Below, piece by piece: positions 18,985-26,768 of a stretch of 41,243 nt of DNA. A model generated the notes under the pieces. The model was not told where the DNA came from. It saw only the letters and a list, made by a program, of their open reading frames with translations, and made no database searches. The stretch is from Mycobacterium kyorinense (GTDB taxonomy: Bacteria > Actinomycetota > Actinomycetes > Mycobacteriales > Mycobacteriaceae), in NCBI RefSeq assembly GCF_001672775.1, contig NZ_LZKJ01000158.1:1-41243 (forward strand). Direction: 5' to 3'. A program made the position numbers and the translations under genes. The stretch's first letter is position 1. Every line of letters begins with the position of its first letter.

Positions 18985-20234
18985 GGCAGGTCCTTCCGCT
19001 GCTCAGTGTCGAATTCGATGGGCAGCGTGAGCGGTCCGCTCAACGCTGTCAGCGGCTTCCATGGGGCCGGGCCGGTGCGCCGCGCGTTGGGCATCCGCCA
19101 CGTCATGACGGTCAGGGCTTCGGCGAGTTCAAGACGGGCCAGGTTTGCGCCCAGGCAATAGTGCATACCGGCGCCGAATGTCTGCATCGCTGGAGCGCTC
19201 TCGCGGGTGATGTCGAGCCGGACGGGATCGTCGTAAACAGCCGGATCACGGTTGGCAGCGGCGGTGTTGGCGATGACGAGTGTGCCGGCAGGGATCACCA
19301 CTCCGGCAAGCTCGACATCCTCGAGCGCAATGCGCAAGGCGCCAAAGGCGATCGGGGAGTGGCGCATCGTCTCCTCGACAGCGTTGGCTGCCAGCTCGGG
19401 ATGGCTGCCGAGCAATGCCCACTGGTCGGGGTGATCGCAGAGAACGTGCACTGATGCGGCCAGCTGATTTCGCGTGGTGTCGGTCCCGGCCATCAGCAAG
19501 CCCGCTGCCATCATCCGCAGCTCACTGGCGCTGAGCCGATCATCGCCGTCCTCGGCGCGAATCAGCTCGGAGATCAGGTCGTCGGACAGGGTGTGGCGGC
19601 GACGGGCGACCATGCCATCGATGTAGATGTCGAGTTCGTCCCACGCTGCCAAAATGTCCCGCTGGTGGGCGGCGACGTCCCAGCTGAAGACCTTGAAGAT
19701 GTCATCGGTCCACTCGGAGAACAGCTCCCAGTCCTCGGTTGGTGCGCCCAGCAGAGCGCAGATGATCGGGATCGGGTACTGGCGGGCTATGTCGGTGACC
19801 ACATCGCAGTGGCCGTTGTCGGCGCAGCGGTCAACCAGTCCGGTGATCACGTCAAGTATCGTTTCGCGCAGCCGAATCGTGGCTCGCGGTGTGAAGGCCT
19901 TGGACACCAGCCGGCGCAGGCGGTGGTGCTCGGCCCCGTCGAGGCTGATCAGGCTGGCCGCCATCCGCTCCCATAACGGGCCGGCGGTAATACCTTGGGA
20001 GGCAAGGAACATACCTTGCGGCACGCGGAATCGCGGGTCGCGCAGCACACTTCGGACCAGTTCATAGGTCAGCAGCTCCGGCCCGTGGGTACCAATGGCG
20101 ATCGGGGCCCGTTGCCGTGCTTGACAGATGATTTCGTGAGCGTCGTCGGGGCTCTGGCAATGGTCATAGTCGATCTCGGGCAGGCCGGCATCAAAGACGC
20201 TCGGGTAGGTGATTCGGTCAATCGCGATCGTCAT
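18981..20234 (-). CDS. Cytochrome P450
   Basis: 417 residues, a soluble bacterial P450. Seen: I-helix oxygen-binding motif A249-G-T-D-T-T254, the K-helix E288-x-x-R291 and the haem loop FGAGMHYCLG with thiolate ligand C360. The start at 20234 is preceded by GGGGAG (complement of 20241-20246) at 6 nt; a longer reading would lack this. The ATG overlaps a TGA in another frame whose last codons look like the end of a lost upstream gene. It is co-oriented with the small ORFs after it and flanked by two cyclase-ATPase regulators. Redox partners are not in the window. Substrate unknown. Confidence 0.94.
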   Translation of the reverse strand: MTIAIDRITYPSVFDAGLPEIDYDHCQSPDDAHEIICQARQRAPIAIGTHGPELLTYELVRSVLRDPRFRVPQGMFLASQGITAGPLWERMAASLISLDGAEHHRLRRLVSKAFTPRATIRLRETILDVITGLVDRCADNGHCDVVTDIARQYPIPIICALLGAPTEDWELFSEWTDDIFKVFSWDVAAHQRDILAAWDELDIYIDGMVARRRHTLSDDLISELIRAEDGDDRLSASELRMMAAGLLMAGTDTTRNQLAASVHVLCDHPDQWALLGSHPELAANAVEETMRHSPIAFGALRIALEDVELAGVVIPAGTLVIANTAAANRDPAVYDDPVRLDITRESAPAMQTFGAGMHYCLGANLARLELAEALTVMTWRMPNARRTGPAPWKPLTALSGPLTLPIEFDTEQRKDLP

Positions 20235-20317
20235 GGCACGCTCCCCAAGGTCGTCGGTGAAGTACCGTCGCCCCACAAAGTCTTGGCGTTGCCGCCGCGC
20301 ACCACACGCGTAGCGGA
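20231..20317 (-). pseudogene. Possible C-terminal remnant of an amidohydrolase-like gene
   Basis: The minus-strand frame reads SATRVVRGGNAKTLWGDG and then TSPTTLGSVP-stop, with its TGA overlapping the P450 ATG. R-V-x-R-G-N-A-x-x-L-[FW]-G is the usual C-terminal motif of amidohydrolase-2 proteins, which often lie in operons with oxidoreductases. An in-frame TAG (20318-20320) and the Doc gene further upstream leave no intact gene. I read it as a truncated leftover; chance resemblance is possible over so short a stretch. Confidence 0.35.
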
Positions 20318-20440
20318 CTACCTGTCTTTTAGGGCCGGTACTCGGACACTTCGACTATCTGGTCGCAGCGCCCGAAGACCATCGGCCAGCGTGCGTAGGT
20401 TTTCGCCGCTGGGGTCGTAGATTTACGCGGACGTGGTGAT

Positions 20441-20824
20441 TCAGCGTTCGCGGTAGCTCCAGGCGCGCAGCTGCTCGGAGATCTTGCCGAGATCGGCCAG
20501 TGCGCCGGTGGCAACCTGGATGACGAATTCGAAGCGGTCATCCTCCGGGGCGCTGATCCACTGGTCGTTGATCGCGAGGAACGTCCGGCAGGCTGTCCAT
20601 GCCGTTCGCTTGTTTCCATCTACCAGCGCGTGATTTCGCACCAGAGAATGCAGCAGCGCTGCCGCCTTGAGGTGGATATCGGGATAAGCGTCCTGACCGA
20701 ACACCGATGCGCGGGGGCGTGCCAGAGCGGATTCGAACAAACCGTAATCGCGGACTGCGGCGTCGGCCCCGCCGGCCTGACGCGCAATGTCGAGCAGGTC
20801 GTCGAGATCGAGGTACTCGATCAT
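20441..20824 (-). CDS. doc: Doc/Fic-type toxin of a type II toxin-antitoxin pair
   Basis: 127 residues starting MIEYLDLDDLLDIARQAGG, with the Fic-fold active loop H65-A-L-V-D-G-N-K-R73, the mycobacterial variant of HxFx[D]xNKR. Doc proteins phosphorylate EF-Tu; short Doc-family proteins of this form are usually toxins. The ATG overlaps the antitoxin TGA (20821-20824), the normal antitoxin-first order. It lies close to a second toxin-antitoxin pair at 24496-25109. Confidence 0.88.
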   Translation of the reverse strand: MIEYLDLDDLLDIARQAGGADAAVRDYGLFESALARPRASVFGQDAYPDIHLKAAALLHSLVRNHALVDGNKRTAWTACRTFLAINDQWISAPEDDRFEFVIQVATGALADLGKISEQLRAWSYRER

Positions 20825-21027
20825 GCGTCTTTGAGACGCTCCAGGACCCCGGCCTCCTCGCGCAGCACCCGTTCCAGCGCCGTCGCGACCTTGGCTTTGT
20901 GCGCCCGCCGTGCGATGTATTCGTCGATGGCCGAGAGCGCGACGGCCTGCATCGACCGCCCCTCGGCAGCGGCCTGTTTGCGCAGCGCTTCGGTTTGCTC
21001 GGCACTGGTGCGCAGCGTCATACCCAT
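20821..21027 (-). CDS. Antitoxin of the Doc pair, ribbon-helix-helix-like
   Basis: 68 residues from MGMTLRTSAEQTEALRKQAA. The N-terminal TLRTSAEQTEALRKQAAAEGRSMQAVALSAIDEYIARR has the beta-strand and two-helix pattern of RHH/CopG-type antitoxins; the C-terminal half (KAKVATALERVLREEAG) would bind the toxin. A longer frame from 21054 exists. Overlap with the toxin start implies coupled translation. Autorepression of the pair is expected from the family; I could not assign an operator. Confidence 0.8.
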   Translation of the reverse strand: MGMTLRTSAEQTEALRKQAAAEGRSMQAVALSAIDEYIARRAHKAKVATALERVLREEAGVLERLKDA

Positions 21028-21133
21028 ACTCGCATGATACCGGAGTGATACCAAGGTCTTCAGCTACGGCCAGCGATGGGCGAAGCTCAATCCGCGTACG
21101 CATACAACGCGGCAACTATTAGCGATTTCGCTG

Positions 21134-24100
21134 ATGTTCCGCCGTACGCGTCGCCGCATGCTGGCTAACATGAGCCAAACTGACTGGAGCGACGTTGGTG
21201 TGAGCGAGCTGCCGACCGGAACGGTGACGTTGCTGCTGGCCGACGTCGAGGGTTCGACGCGGCTGTGGGAAACCCAGCCTGACGAAATGGCCGCCGCGAT
21301 TGCGCGGCTCGATCAGGCCGTGTCGGAGGCCATTGCCACCCATGACGGTGCCCGGCCGGTCGAGCAGGGCGAGGGCGACAGCTTCGTGATCGCGTTCGGG
21401 CGCGCCTCCGATGCGGTGGCCTGCGCACTCGATTTGCAACGGGCACCGCTCGCGCCGATCCGCTTGCGGATCGGCATCCATAGCGGCGAGGTGCGGCTGC
21501 GCGACGAGGGCAACTACATCGGGCCGACGATCAATCGCACGGCTCGGTTGCGGGACTTGGCGCACGGCGGCCAAACCGTATTGTCGGGCGCGACCGAGCT
21601 GCTCGTCGTCGATCAGCTCGCAGCCGATGTCTCATTGACCGACCTGGGCAGCCACCTACTGCGCGATCTGCCCCGGCCGGAGCGGGTCGTGCAGCTGTGT
21701 CATCCGGACCTGCGCAACGAATTCCCGCCGCTACGAACGCACAAGGCCCTTGCCTCCCACAATCTTCCGGCCCAACTCACGAGTTTTGTCGGGCGTCACG
21801 CGGAGATCAAGAACTTACGCGAGGCGCTGGCCAATAATCGCCTGGTTACCCTTACCGGAGCCGGCGGAGCGGGCAAGACACGCCTGGCCATGCACGTCGC
21901 CGCAGCGCTCGCCGAGGAATATGCCGACGGGATCTGCTACGTCGATTTGGCGCCGATCACCCATCCCGATGTCGTGCCAGTCACCGCAGCGCGCGCCCTT
22001 GGGCTGCCCGATCAGCCCGGCCGGTCGACCATCGACACGCTGCAGCAGCATCTTCGCGATCGCAATATGCTGCTGGTGCTGGACAATTGCGAACATCTGC
22101 TCGACTCGTCCGCTTCGTTGGTCGCTGCGCTCCTTGCCGCCGCGCCGAGGGTAACCGTGGTTGCCACCAGCCGTGAGCCGCTCGGCGTGATGGGGGAAGC
22201 CGGCTGGCAGGTGCCCTCGCTGTCGCTGTCCGACGACGCCGTCGAGTTGTTCGCCGATCGTGCCCGCTTGGCCCGCGCCGACTTCACCGTCAACGACGAC
22301 AATGCCGCCGCGGTTAGCGAGATCTGCCGACGCCTGGACGGTATGCCGTTAGCGATTGAGCTTGCGGCCGCGCGAGTGCGCACGCTGTCGCTGACGGAGA
22401 TCGTCGACAGCCTGCACGACCGGTTCCGTCTCTTGACCGGCGGTTCTCGCATCGCCGTGCGCCGACAGCAAACCCTGCGCGCCTCGGTTGATTGGTCGCA
22501 CGCCCTTCTCACCGACACCGAGCGCGTTCTGTTCCGCCGACTGGCCGTATTCCTGGGGGGCTTCGACCTCGATGCCGCCCGTGCCGTCGCCGGAGCCGAC
22601 GGGGTGGAGCGCTACCAGGTTCTCGACCAACTCACCCTGCTAGTCGACAAGTCGTTGGTGGTCGCCGAAAGTACCAGCGGCACAACACGATACCGCTTGC
22701 TGGAAACAGTGCGCCAATATGCGCTGGAGAAACTCGGGGAGTCCGGCGAAGCCGACGCCGTCAGGTCTCGGCACTGCGACTACTACACGTCGATGGCCGC
22801 CCTGCTCGACGCACCGGCCCGGACCGACTACGGGCAACGACTCGAGCAGACGGAAGTCGAGATGGACAACCTACGCAGCGCATTGGGATGGAATCTGGAG
22901 ACATCGAACAGCGAGCGCGCGTTGTCGCTGGCGTCGTCGCTGCAGCGGCTTTGGATGACACGCGGGCGCTTTTTAGAAGGCCGGGCGTGGTTCGATACCG
23001 TTGTCGCCCAGAACGATTTGAACGATCTCGAGGTGCCCGCCGCGGTACGCGCCCGTGCACTCACCGACACGGCAGTGTTGAACATGTGGGTCGACGACGG
23101 CGTCGATCGGGCCGAGCGCGCACTGGCCATCGCCCGCGAACTCGATGACCCGGCCCTGCTGGCGAGGGCGCTGACTGCCTGTGGCTTCATCACCGGCAGC
23201 AGATACAACGGCAAGGCAGCCGGAGCGTACTTCGCGGAAGCGATGGCTTTCGCCCAGCAGTTGGATGATCGGTGGAGCCTGAGCCAGATCCTGGCCTGGC
23301 AGGCCAACACCGGAGTCAACATTGGCGATCCGATCGCGGCCCGCGCGGCCGGCGAAGAAGGGCGCGATCTCGCCGATGCGATCGGTGATCGGCCCAACTC
23401 GCGGATGTGCCGTCTCTGCGTCACATTTGCGCAGCTGATGGAAGGCGAGGTAGGCGCCGCCGTTGCGGGATTCCGGAACGTGGCCGCCGAGTGCGAAGCC
23501 GATCACGACGAGTTTCTCAAACCGCTCGCAGGGATGGGACTAGGTGTTGCGCTGGCACATCAGGGTGACATCAATGCGGCCCACGCCGCGGCCGACATGG
23601 CACTCGAGGCCGCGTTGGGTCTAGATGAGTACTTCCAGGGGATGAGTCATGTGGCAGCGGCGACGGCCGCGCTGGCGGCCGGCGACATCAGCGCAGCCCA
23701 TCTCGCGAGCGACCGGGCCTGGCAACACCTCATTGTGGTCCAACCCCAGATGGCCGTGGCCGCGCGTGCCTTCAACGCCGTCGAGGTGGCGCGGGCGGAA
23801 GGAGAGTTGGTGCTGGCGCGCCGTTGGGTCGAGGAAGCCGTTTCGCTGGCGTCAGGATGGCACCTGGTCGTGGCTCTATTGGCCCGTGCTCGGATCGCAG
23901 TTGCAGAAGGCGATCGCGAAGAAGCGGACCGCGACGCCCATGATGCGCTCGCCCGCAGCGTCAGCTGCGGGGTGTATTTACACCTTGCCGACATCTTCGA
24001 GTGCCTTGCCGATCTCGTCAGAAGCGTCGACAGTCAACAAGCCGCCCGTCTTTTCGGTGCGGCCGAGGCGTTCCGGCGGCGCATGGGGATGGTGCGGCTC

Positions 24101-24454
24101 AAGGTTCATCAAACCGGTTATGAATCATCGGTTGCAGCGCTGCGCGACGCGATGGACGACACGGAGTTTGGGGCCGCATGGGCGGAGGGTGCAGCGTTAT
24201 CCATGGAGGCGGCGATTGCCTACGCACAGCGTGGTCGCGGCGAACGGCGGCGGCCGACCAGTGGGTGGGCGTCCTTAACGCCCGCCGAGTACGAGGTGGT
24301 GCGGCTGGTCTGCGAAGGCCTGGCCAACAAAGACATCGCCACAAGGCTGTTCATATCGCCGCGCACAGTGCAAGCACACCTGACCCACGTCTACACGAAA
24401 CTCGGCCTCACCTCACGCATGCAACTGGCCCAAGAAGCAGCCCGCCGCGCCTGA
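21134..24454 (+). CDS. LuxR-family regulator with N-terminal class III cyclase domain and STAND ATPase
   Basis: Up to 1106 residues, like M. tuberculosis Rv0386, Rv1358 and Rv2488c. The cyclase domain (about 28-190) has metal residues D37 and D82 and N134/R138, but the purine-selecting pair is Q78 and N127 in place of Lys/Asp, as reported for Rv0386. The ATPase has Walker A GAGGAGKT (242-249) and Walker B LLVLDN (D317). TPR-like helices follow, and a C-terminal LuxR helix-turn-helix (LTPAEYEVVRLVCEGLANKD...). The start is uncertain: ATG 21134, ATG 21170, or GTG 21200, which has GGAG 10 nt upstream and gives the Rv0386-like N-terminus. Target genes unknown. Confidence 0.9.
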   Translation: MFRRTRRRMLANMSQTDWSDVGVSELPTGTVTLLLADVEGSTRLWETQPDEMAAAIARLDQAVSEAIATHDGARPVEQGEGDSFVIAFGRASDAVACALDLQRAPLAPIRLRIGIHSGEVRLRDEGNYIGPTINRTARLRDLAHGGQTVLSGATELLVVDQLAADVSLTDLGSHLLRDLPRPERVVQLCHPDLRNEFPPLRTHKALASHNLPAQLTSFVGRHAEIKNLREALANNRLVTLTGAGGAGKTRLAMHVAAALAEEYADGICYVDLAPITHPDVVPVTAARALGLPDQPGRSTIDTLQQHLRDRNMLLVLDNCEHLLDSSASLVAALLAAAPRVTVVATSREPLGVMGEAGWQVPSLSLSDDAVELFADRARLARADFTVNDDNAAAVSEICRRLDGMPLAIELAAARVRTLSLTEIVDSLHDRFRLLTGGSRIAVRRQQTLRASVDWSHALLTDTERVLFRRLAVFLGGFDLDAARAVAGADGVERYQVLDQLTLLVDKSLVVAESTSGTTRYRLLETVRQYALEKLGESGEADAVRSRHCDYYTSMAALLDAPARTDYGQRLEQTEVEMDNLRSALGWNLETSNSERALSLASSLQRLWMTRGRFLEGRAWFDTVVAQNDLNDLEVPAAVRARALTDTAVLNMWVDDGVDRAERALAIARELDDPALLARALTACGFITGSRYNGKAAGAYFAEAMAFAQQLDDRWSLSQILAWQANTGVNIGDPIAARAAGEEGRDLADAIGDRPNSRMCRLCVTFAQLMEGEVGAAVAGFRNVAAECEADHDEFLKPLAGMGLGVALAHQGDINAAHAAADMALEAALGLDEYFQGMSHVAAATAALAAGDISAAHLASDRAWQHLIVVQPQMAVAARAFNAVEVARAEGELVLARRWVEEAVSLASGWHLVVALLARARIAVAEGDREEADRDAHDALARSVSCGVYLHLADIFECLADLVRSVDSQQAARLFGAAEAFRRRMGMVRLKVHQTGYESSVAALRDAMDDTEFGAAWAEGAALSMEAAIAYAQRGRGERRRPTSGWASLTPAEYEVVRLVCEGLANKDIATRLFISPRTVQAHLTHVYTKLGLTSRMQLAQEAARRA

Positions 24455-24483
24455 TCGACGTCCGTCGCAGCATCCGCATGTGT

Positions 24484-24489
24484 TAACAT
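24484..24489 (+). promoter_or_regulatory. -10 element for a leaderless vapBC transcript
   Basis: TAACAT (TANNNT) ends 6 nt before the A of the vapB ATG at 24496, the spacing of leaderless mycobacterial promoters. It overlaps the symmetric stretch GTTAAC and ATGCATGCAT, which could be an autorepression site. Confidence 0.5.
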
Positions 24490-24495
24490 GCATGC

Positions 24496-24735
24496 ATGCG
24501 GACAACCGTGGAGATTACCGATCAGCAGCATCGCGCGCTCAGTGCAATCGCTCAGCGCCGCGGAGTTCGCGGTTTCTCGGCACTCGTCCAGGAGGCGCTG
24601 GATGCGTACTTGGGGAGTTTGAACACCAACGAGACAGACCTGCTGTTGGGTCTCGAAGGCACGCTCACGGACTCCGAGACACGAGAGGTGCAGTCGCGCA
24701 TCAATGACGTAAGGGCTCGATGGCGGGCCTCGTAA
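24496..24735 (+). CDS. vapB: VapB-type antitoxin
   Basis: 79 residues. MRTTVEITDQQHRALSAIAQRRGVRGFSALVQEALDAYLG has the strand-helix-helix pattern of ribbon-helix-helix antitoxins. The C-terminal part would wrap the toxin. It overlaps vapC by 16 nt, typical of VapBC pairs. Three ATG triplets sit in the repeat ATGCATGCATG; the third (24496) is in frame. Neutralises VapC and probably represses its own promoter. Confidence 0.85.
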   Translation: MRTTVEITDQQHRALSAIAQRRGVRGFSALVQEALDAYLGSLNTNETDLLLGLEGTLTDSETREVQSRINDVRARWRAS

Positions 24736-25109
24736 TTGTCGACACGGATCTCGTCGTCGATTTTCTCCGCGGCAAGGGGCCCGGAGTACCGCTGGTGCGC
24801 GAGCTGATTGCTGACCACCGCCTTCGGGTGACCGCGATAACCGCGTTCGAACTGCGCGTCGGTACGGACTTCTTGGCTGGCCGCGACGACATTCTCCGCT
24901 TGGTACGTTCACGGGCTTTTCCGCTGGATCCGGTTAGTGCGTTACGCGCAGGGGATGTGGCCGCAACGCTGCGGGCGGCCGGCCAAGATATCGGCATGGC
25001 GGATTGTTTGCAGGCGGGTATTTGTTTGAACTTCGAGTTGCCGTTCGCGACTCGCAACCGCAAGCACTTCGATCGGGTGGCGGGCTTGCGACTATTCGAC
25101 GTCGGCTAA
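24720..25109 (+). CDS. vapC: VapC-type PIN-domain ribonuclease toxin
   Basis: 129 residues with the PIN acidic residues D8 (IVDTD), E44 (TAFELRVG) and D95 (IGMADCLQAG), and the closing TRNRKHF motif. VapC toxins cut specific RNAs, often tRNA or 23S rRNA. Overlap with vapB fits a single transcript. Its stop is 4 nt from the stop of the convergent fucA. With the Doc pair it brackets the large LuxR-type gene. Confidence 0.9.
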   Translation: MAGLVIVDTDLVVDFLRGKGPGVPLVRELIADHRLRVTAITAFELRVGTDFLAGRDDILRLVRSRAFPLDPVSALRAGDVAATLRAAGQDIGMADCLQAGICLNFELPFATRNRKHFDRVAGLRLFDVG

Positions 25110-25113
25110 CCGG

Positions 25114-25770
25114 CTATATCGGATTGGCGCGCAAATAGCTGTAAATCCCGGCAAATCCGGCGTTGACGTCCTCCGGGATGGGCACCGGACCGCCGAGAGC
25201 TCGTGCACCCCAGACGATTTGGGCGGTGCGCTCAACAAGTGCGGTGACGTGCAGCGCTTTGTCCGGGCGCGGTGCGACGGCCACCATGCCGTGGTTGGCG
25301 ATCAGCGCCGCCGCGCGGCCCTCCAACGCCTTGACCGCGTTGGCGCCGACGTCGGGCGTGCCGGACGCGGCGTACTCGGTGCAGCGGATATCCCCGCCGC
25401 AGTACACCGCGAACTCGTCGATGCAGGCCGGAATCGACTGGTGCGCAATGGCAAACATCGTCGCCCACACCGGATGGCTGTGGATCACGCTGCCGATGTC
25501 GTCAAAAGCCTTGAAACAGGCCAGGTGCAGCTTCATTTCCGTCGACGGCGATCGCCCCTCGGCGGCCTGCAGCACGTTGCCTTCCGGATCGACCAGCACC
25601 AGATCGTCGAGCGTCATCTCGGCGTAGTCGACCGACGACGGAGTGATGACCAGATTGCCGTCCGCCCGTCGCGCCGAGATGTTCCCTGCGGTCCCCTCGA
25701 CCAAGCCGCGCCGCAGCATGTCCTTGGCGGCCGCCAGCACCGCGGCTTCCGGGTTCTCGACGGACCTCAT
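25114..25770 (-). CDS. fucA: Class II aldolase, L-fuculose-phosphate aldolase-like
   Basis: 218 residues, the length I recall for M. tuberculosis fucA. The zinc ligands align with E. coli FucA in spacing: E78, H97, H99 and H160 (E. coli E73, H92, H94, H155). GNISAR at 30-35 binds the phosphate. Such enzymes cleave L-fuculose-1-phosphate or related sugar phosphates into dihydroxyacetone phosphate and an aldehyde. The ATG overlaps the serA2 TGA (25767-25770). The neighbouring dehydrogenase and xylulokinase-like gene suggest a pathway for an unidentified sugar or sugar acid. Confidence 0.9.
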   Translation of the reverse strand: MRSVENPEAAVLAAAKDMLRRGLVEGTAGNISARRADGNLVITPSSVDYAEMTLDDLVLVDPEGNVLQAAEGRSPSTEMKLHLACFKAFDDIGSVIHSHPVWATMFAIAHQSIPACIDEFAVYCGGDIRCTEYAASGTPDVGANAVKALEGRAAALIANHGMVAVAPRPDKALHVTALVERTAQIVWGARALGGPVPIPEDVNAGFAGIYSYLRANPI

Positions 25771-26747
25771 GGTCCTAGCACCTCCGGGTTGACGATATGC
25801 ACCGGTCGCTGGCCGGACACCAGCGCTTGCAGGTCGTCGGCGACCATCTGCGCCTGTCGCGCTTCAGTGTTCCACGTCGCGCCGCCGATATGGGGTGTCA
25901 GCACCACATTCGGCATGCTCACCAGCGGGTGGTCAACAGGTAGCCATTCCCCGACGAAGTGATCCAGCCCTGCGGCTCCGACCTGGCCGCTGCGCAGCGC
26001 CTCGACCAGCGCATCGGTGTCATGGAGCTGGGCTCGCGCGGTATTGAGGAACACCACGCCGTCCCGCATCGCGGCGAACTGCTCGGCGCCGATCAGCCCG
26101 GTGGTGTCGTCGGTGACCGGCGCGTGCAGCGAGACGATGTCGGCCTCGGCGAGCAGCTCGTCGAGGCTGTGGCGCGCCTCGTCGTTGTACGGGTCGTACG
26201 CGATCACCCGCATGCCCAATCCGGTCAGCCGCCATTGCACCGCGCGGCCGACCGCGCCGAGGCCGATCAGCCCCACGGTCAAGCCCGCGAGTTCCCAGGC
26301 TCGGAACCGCTGATAGGGAATCGTGCCGTCGCGGAACACTTCTCCGGCGCGTACGTCGGTATCGGCGGTCAGCACATGGCGGGTGGCGGCGAACAGCAGC
26401 GCCAACGTCATCTCGGCGACCGCATCGGCGTTACGTCCCGGCGTGTTGAGCACCGGAATACGGGCCGCGGTGGCGCCGGCGATGTCGACGTTGTTCGGGT
26501 CGCCGCGGGTGGAGGCGATCGCCTGCAAGCCGAGCTCGAACACCGGGCCGCTGACCGAATCGCTTTCCACCACAACGATATCGACGCCCTCAGCGGAAAT
26601 CCGCTCGGCCAGCTGCTCGGCGGTGTAGATGCGCAGCGGCCGCTGGTCGATCCACGGGTCGTAGACCACATCGACCAGCCGTCGCAACTTGTCGAAACCC
26701 TCGCCACGCAGTGGCGCCGTCACCAAAGCACGCGTCACGACTGCCAA
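25767..26747 (-). CDS. serA2: D-isomer 2-hydroxyacid dehydrogenase (SerA2-like)
   Basis: 326 residues with NAD loop G159-L-I-G-L-G164 and a catalytic set R238 (NTARAQ), E267 and H286 (TPHIGG). It lacks the ACT and intervening domains of the true serine-pathway SerA (over 500 residues), so it more likely reduces or oxidises a sugar-derived hydroxy acid. Translation seems to start at TTG 26747; GTG 26738 is the alternative. Its start is only 21 bp from the divergent xylB start. Confidence 0.88.
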   Translation of the reverse strand: MAVVTRALVTAPLRGEGFDKLRRLVDVVYDPWIDQRPLRIYTAEQLAERISAEGVDIVVVESDSVSGPVFELGLQAIASTRGDPNNVDIAGATAARIPVLNTPGRNADAVAEMTLALLFAATRHVLTADTDVRAGEVFRDGTIPYQRFRAWELAGLTVGLIGLGAVGRAVQWRLTGLGMRVIAYDPYNDEARHSLDELLAEADIVSLHAPVTDDTTGLIGAEQFAAMRDGVVFLNTARAQLHDTDALVEALRSGQVGAAGLDHFVGEWLPVDHPLVSMPNVVLTPHIGGATWNTEARQAQMVADDLQALVSGQRPVHIVNPEVLGP

Positions 26748-26755
26748 TGCTGGCG

Positions 26756-26761
26756 TACGGT
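26756..26761 (+). promoter_or_regulatory. -10 element for a leaderless xylB transcript
   Basis: TACGGT (TANNNT) ends 7 nt before the GTG at 26769, the spacing for leaderless initiation. The whole divergent serA2-xylB region is 21 bp, so the two promoters must overlap the coding starts. Confidence 0.4.
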
Positions 26762-26768
26762 GACGCCC

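Noticed and set aside
25959..26768. N-terminal extension of the xylB frame by 270 codons
   Set aside because: It is antisense to serA2 and unlike any kinase; the family N-terminus begins at GTG 26769.
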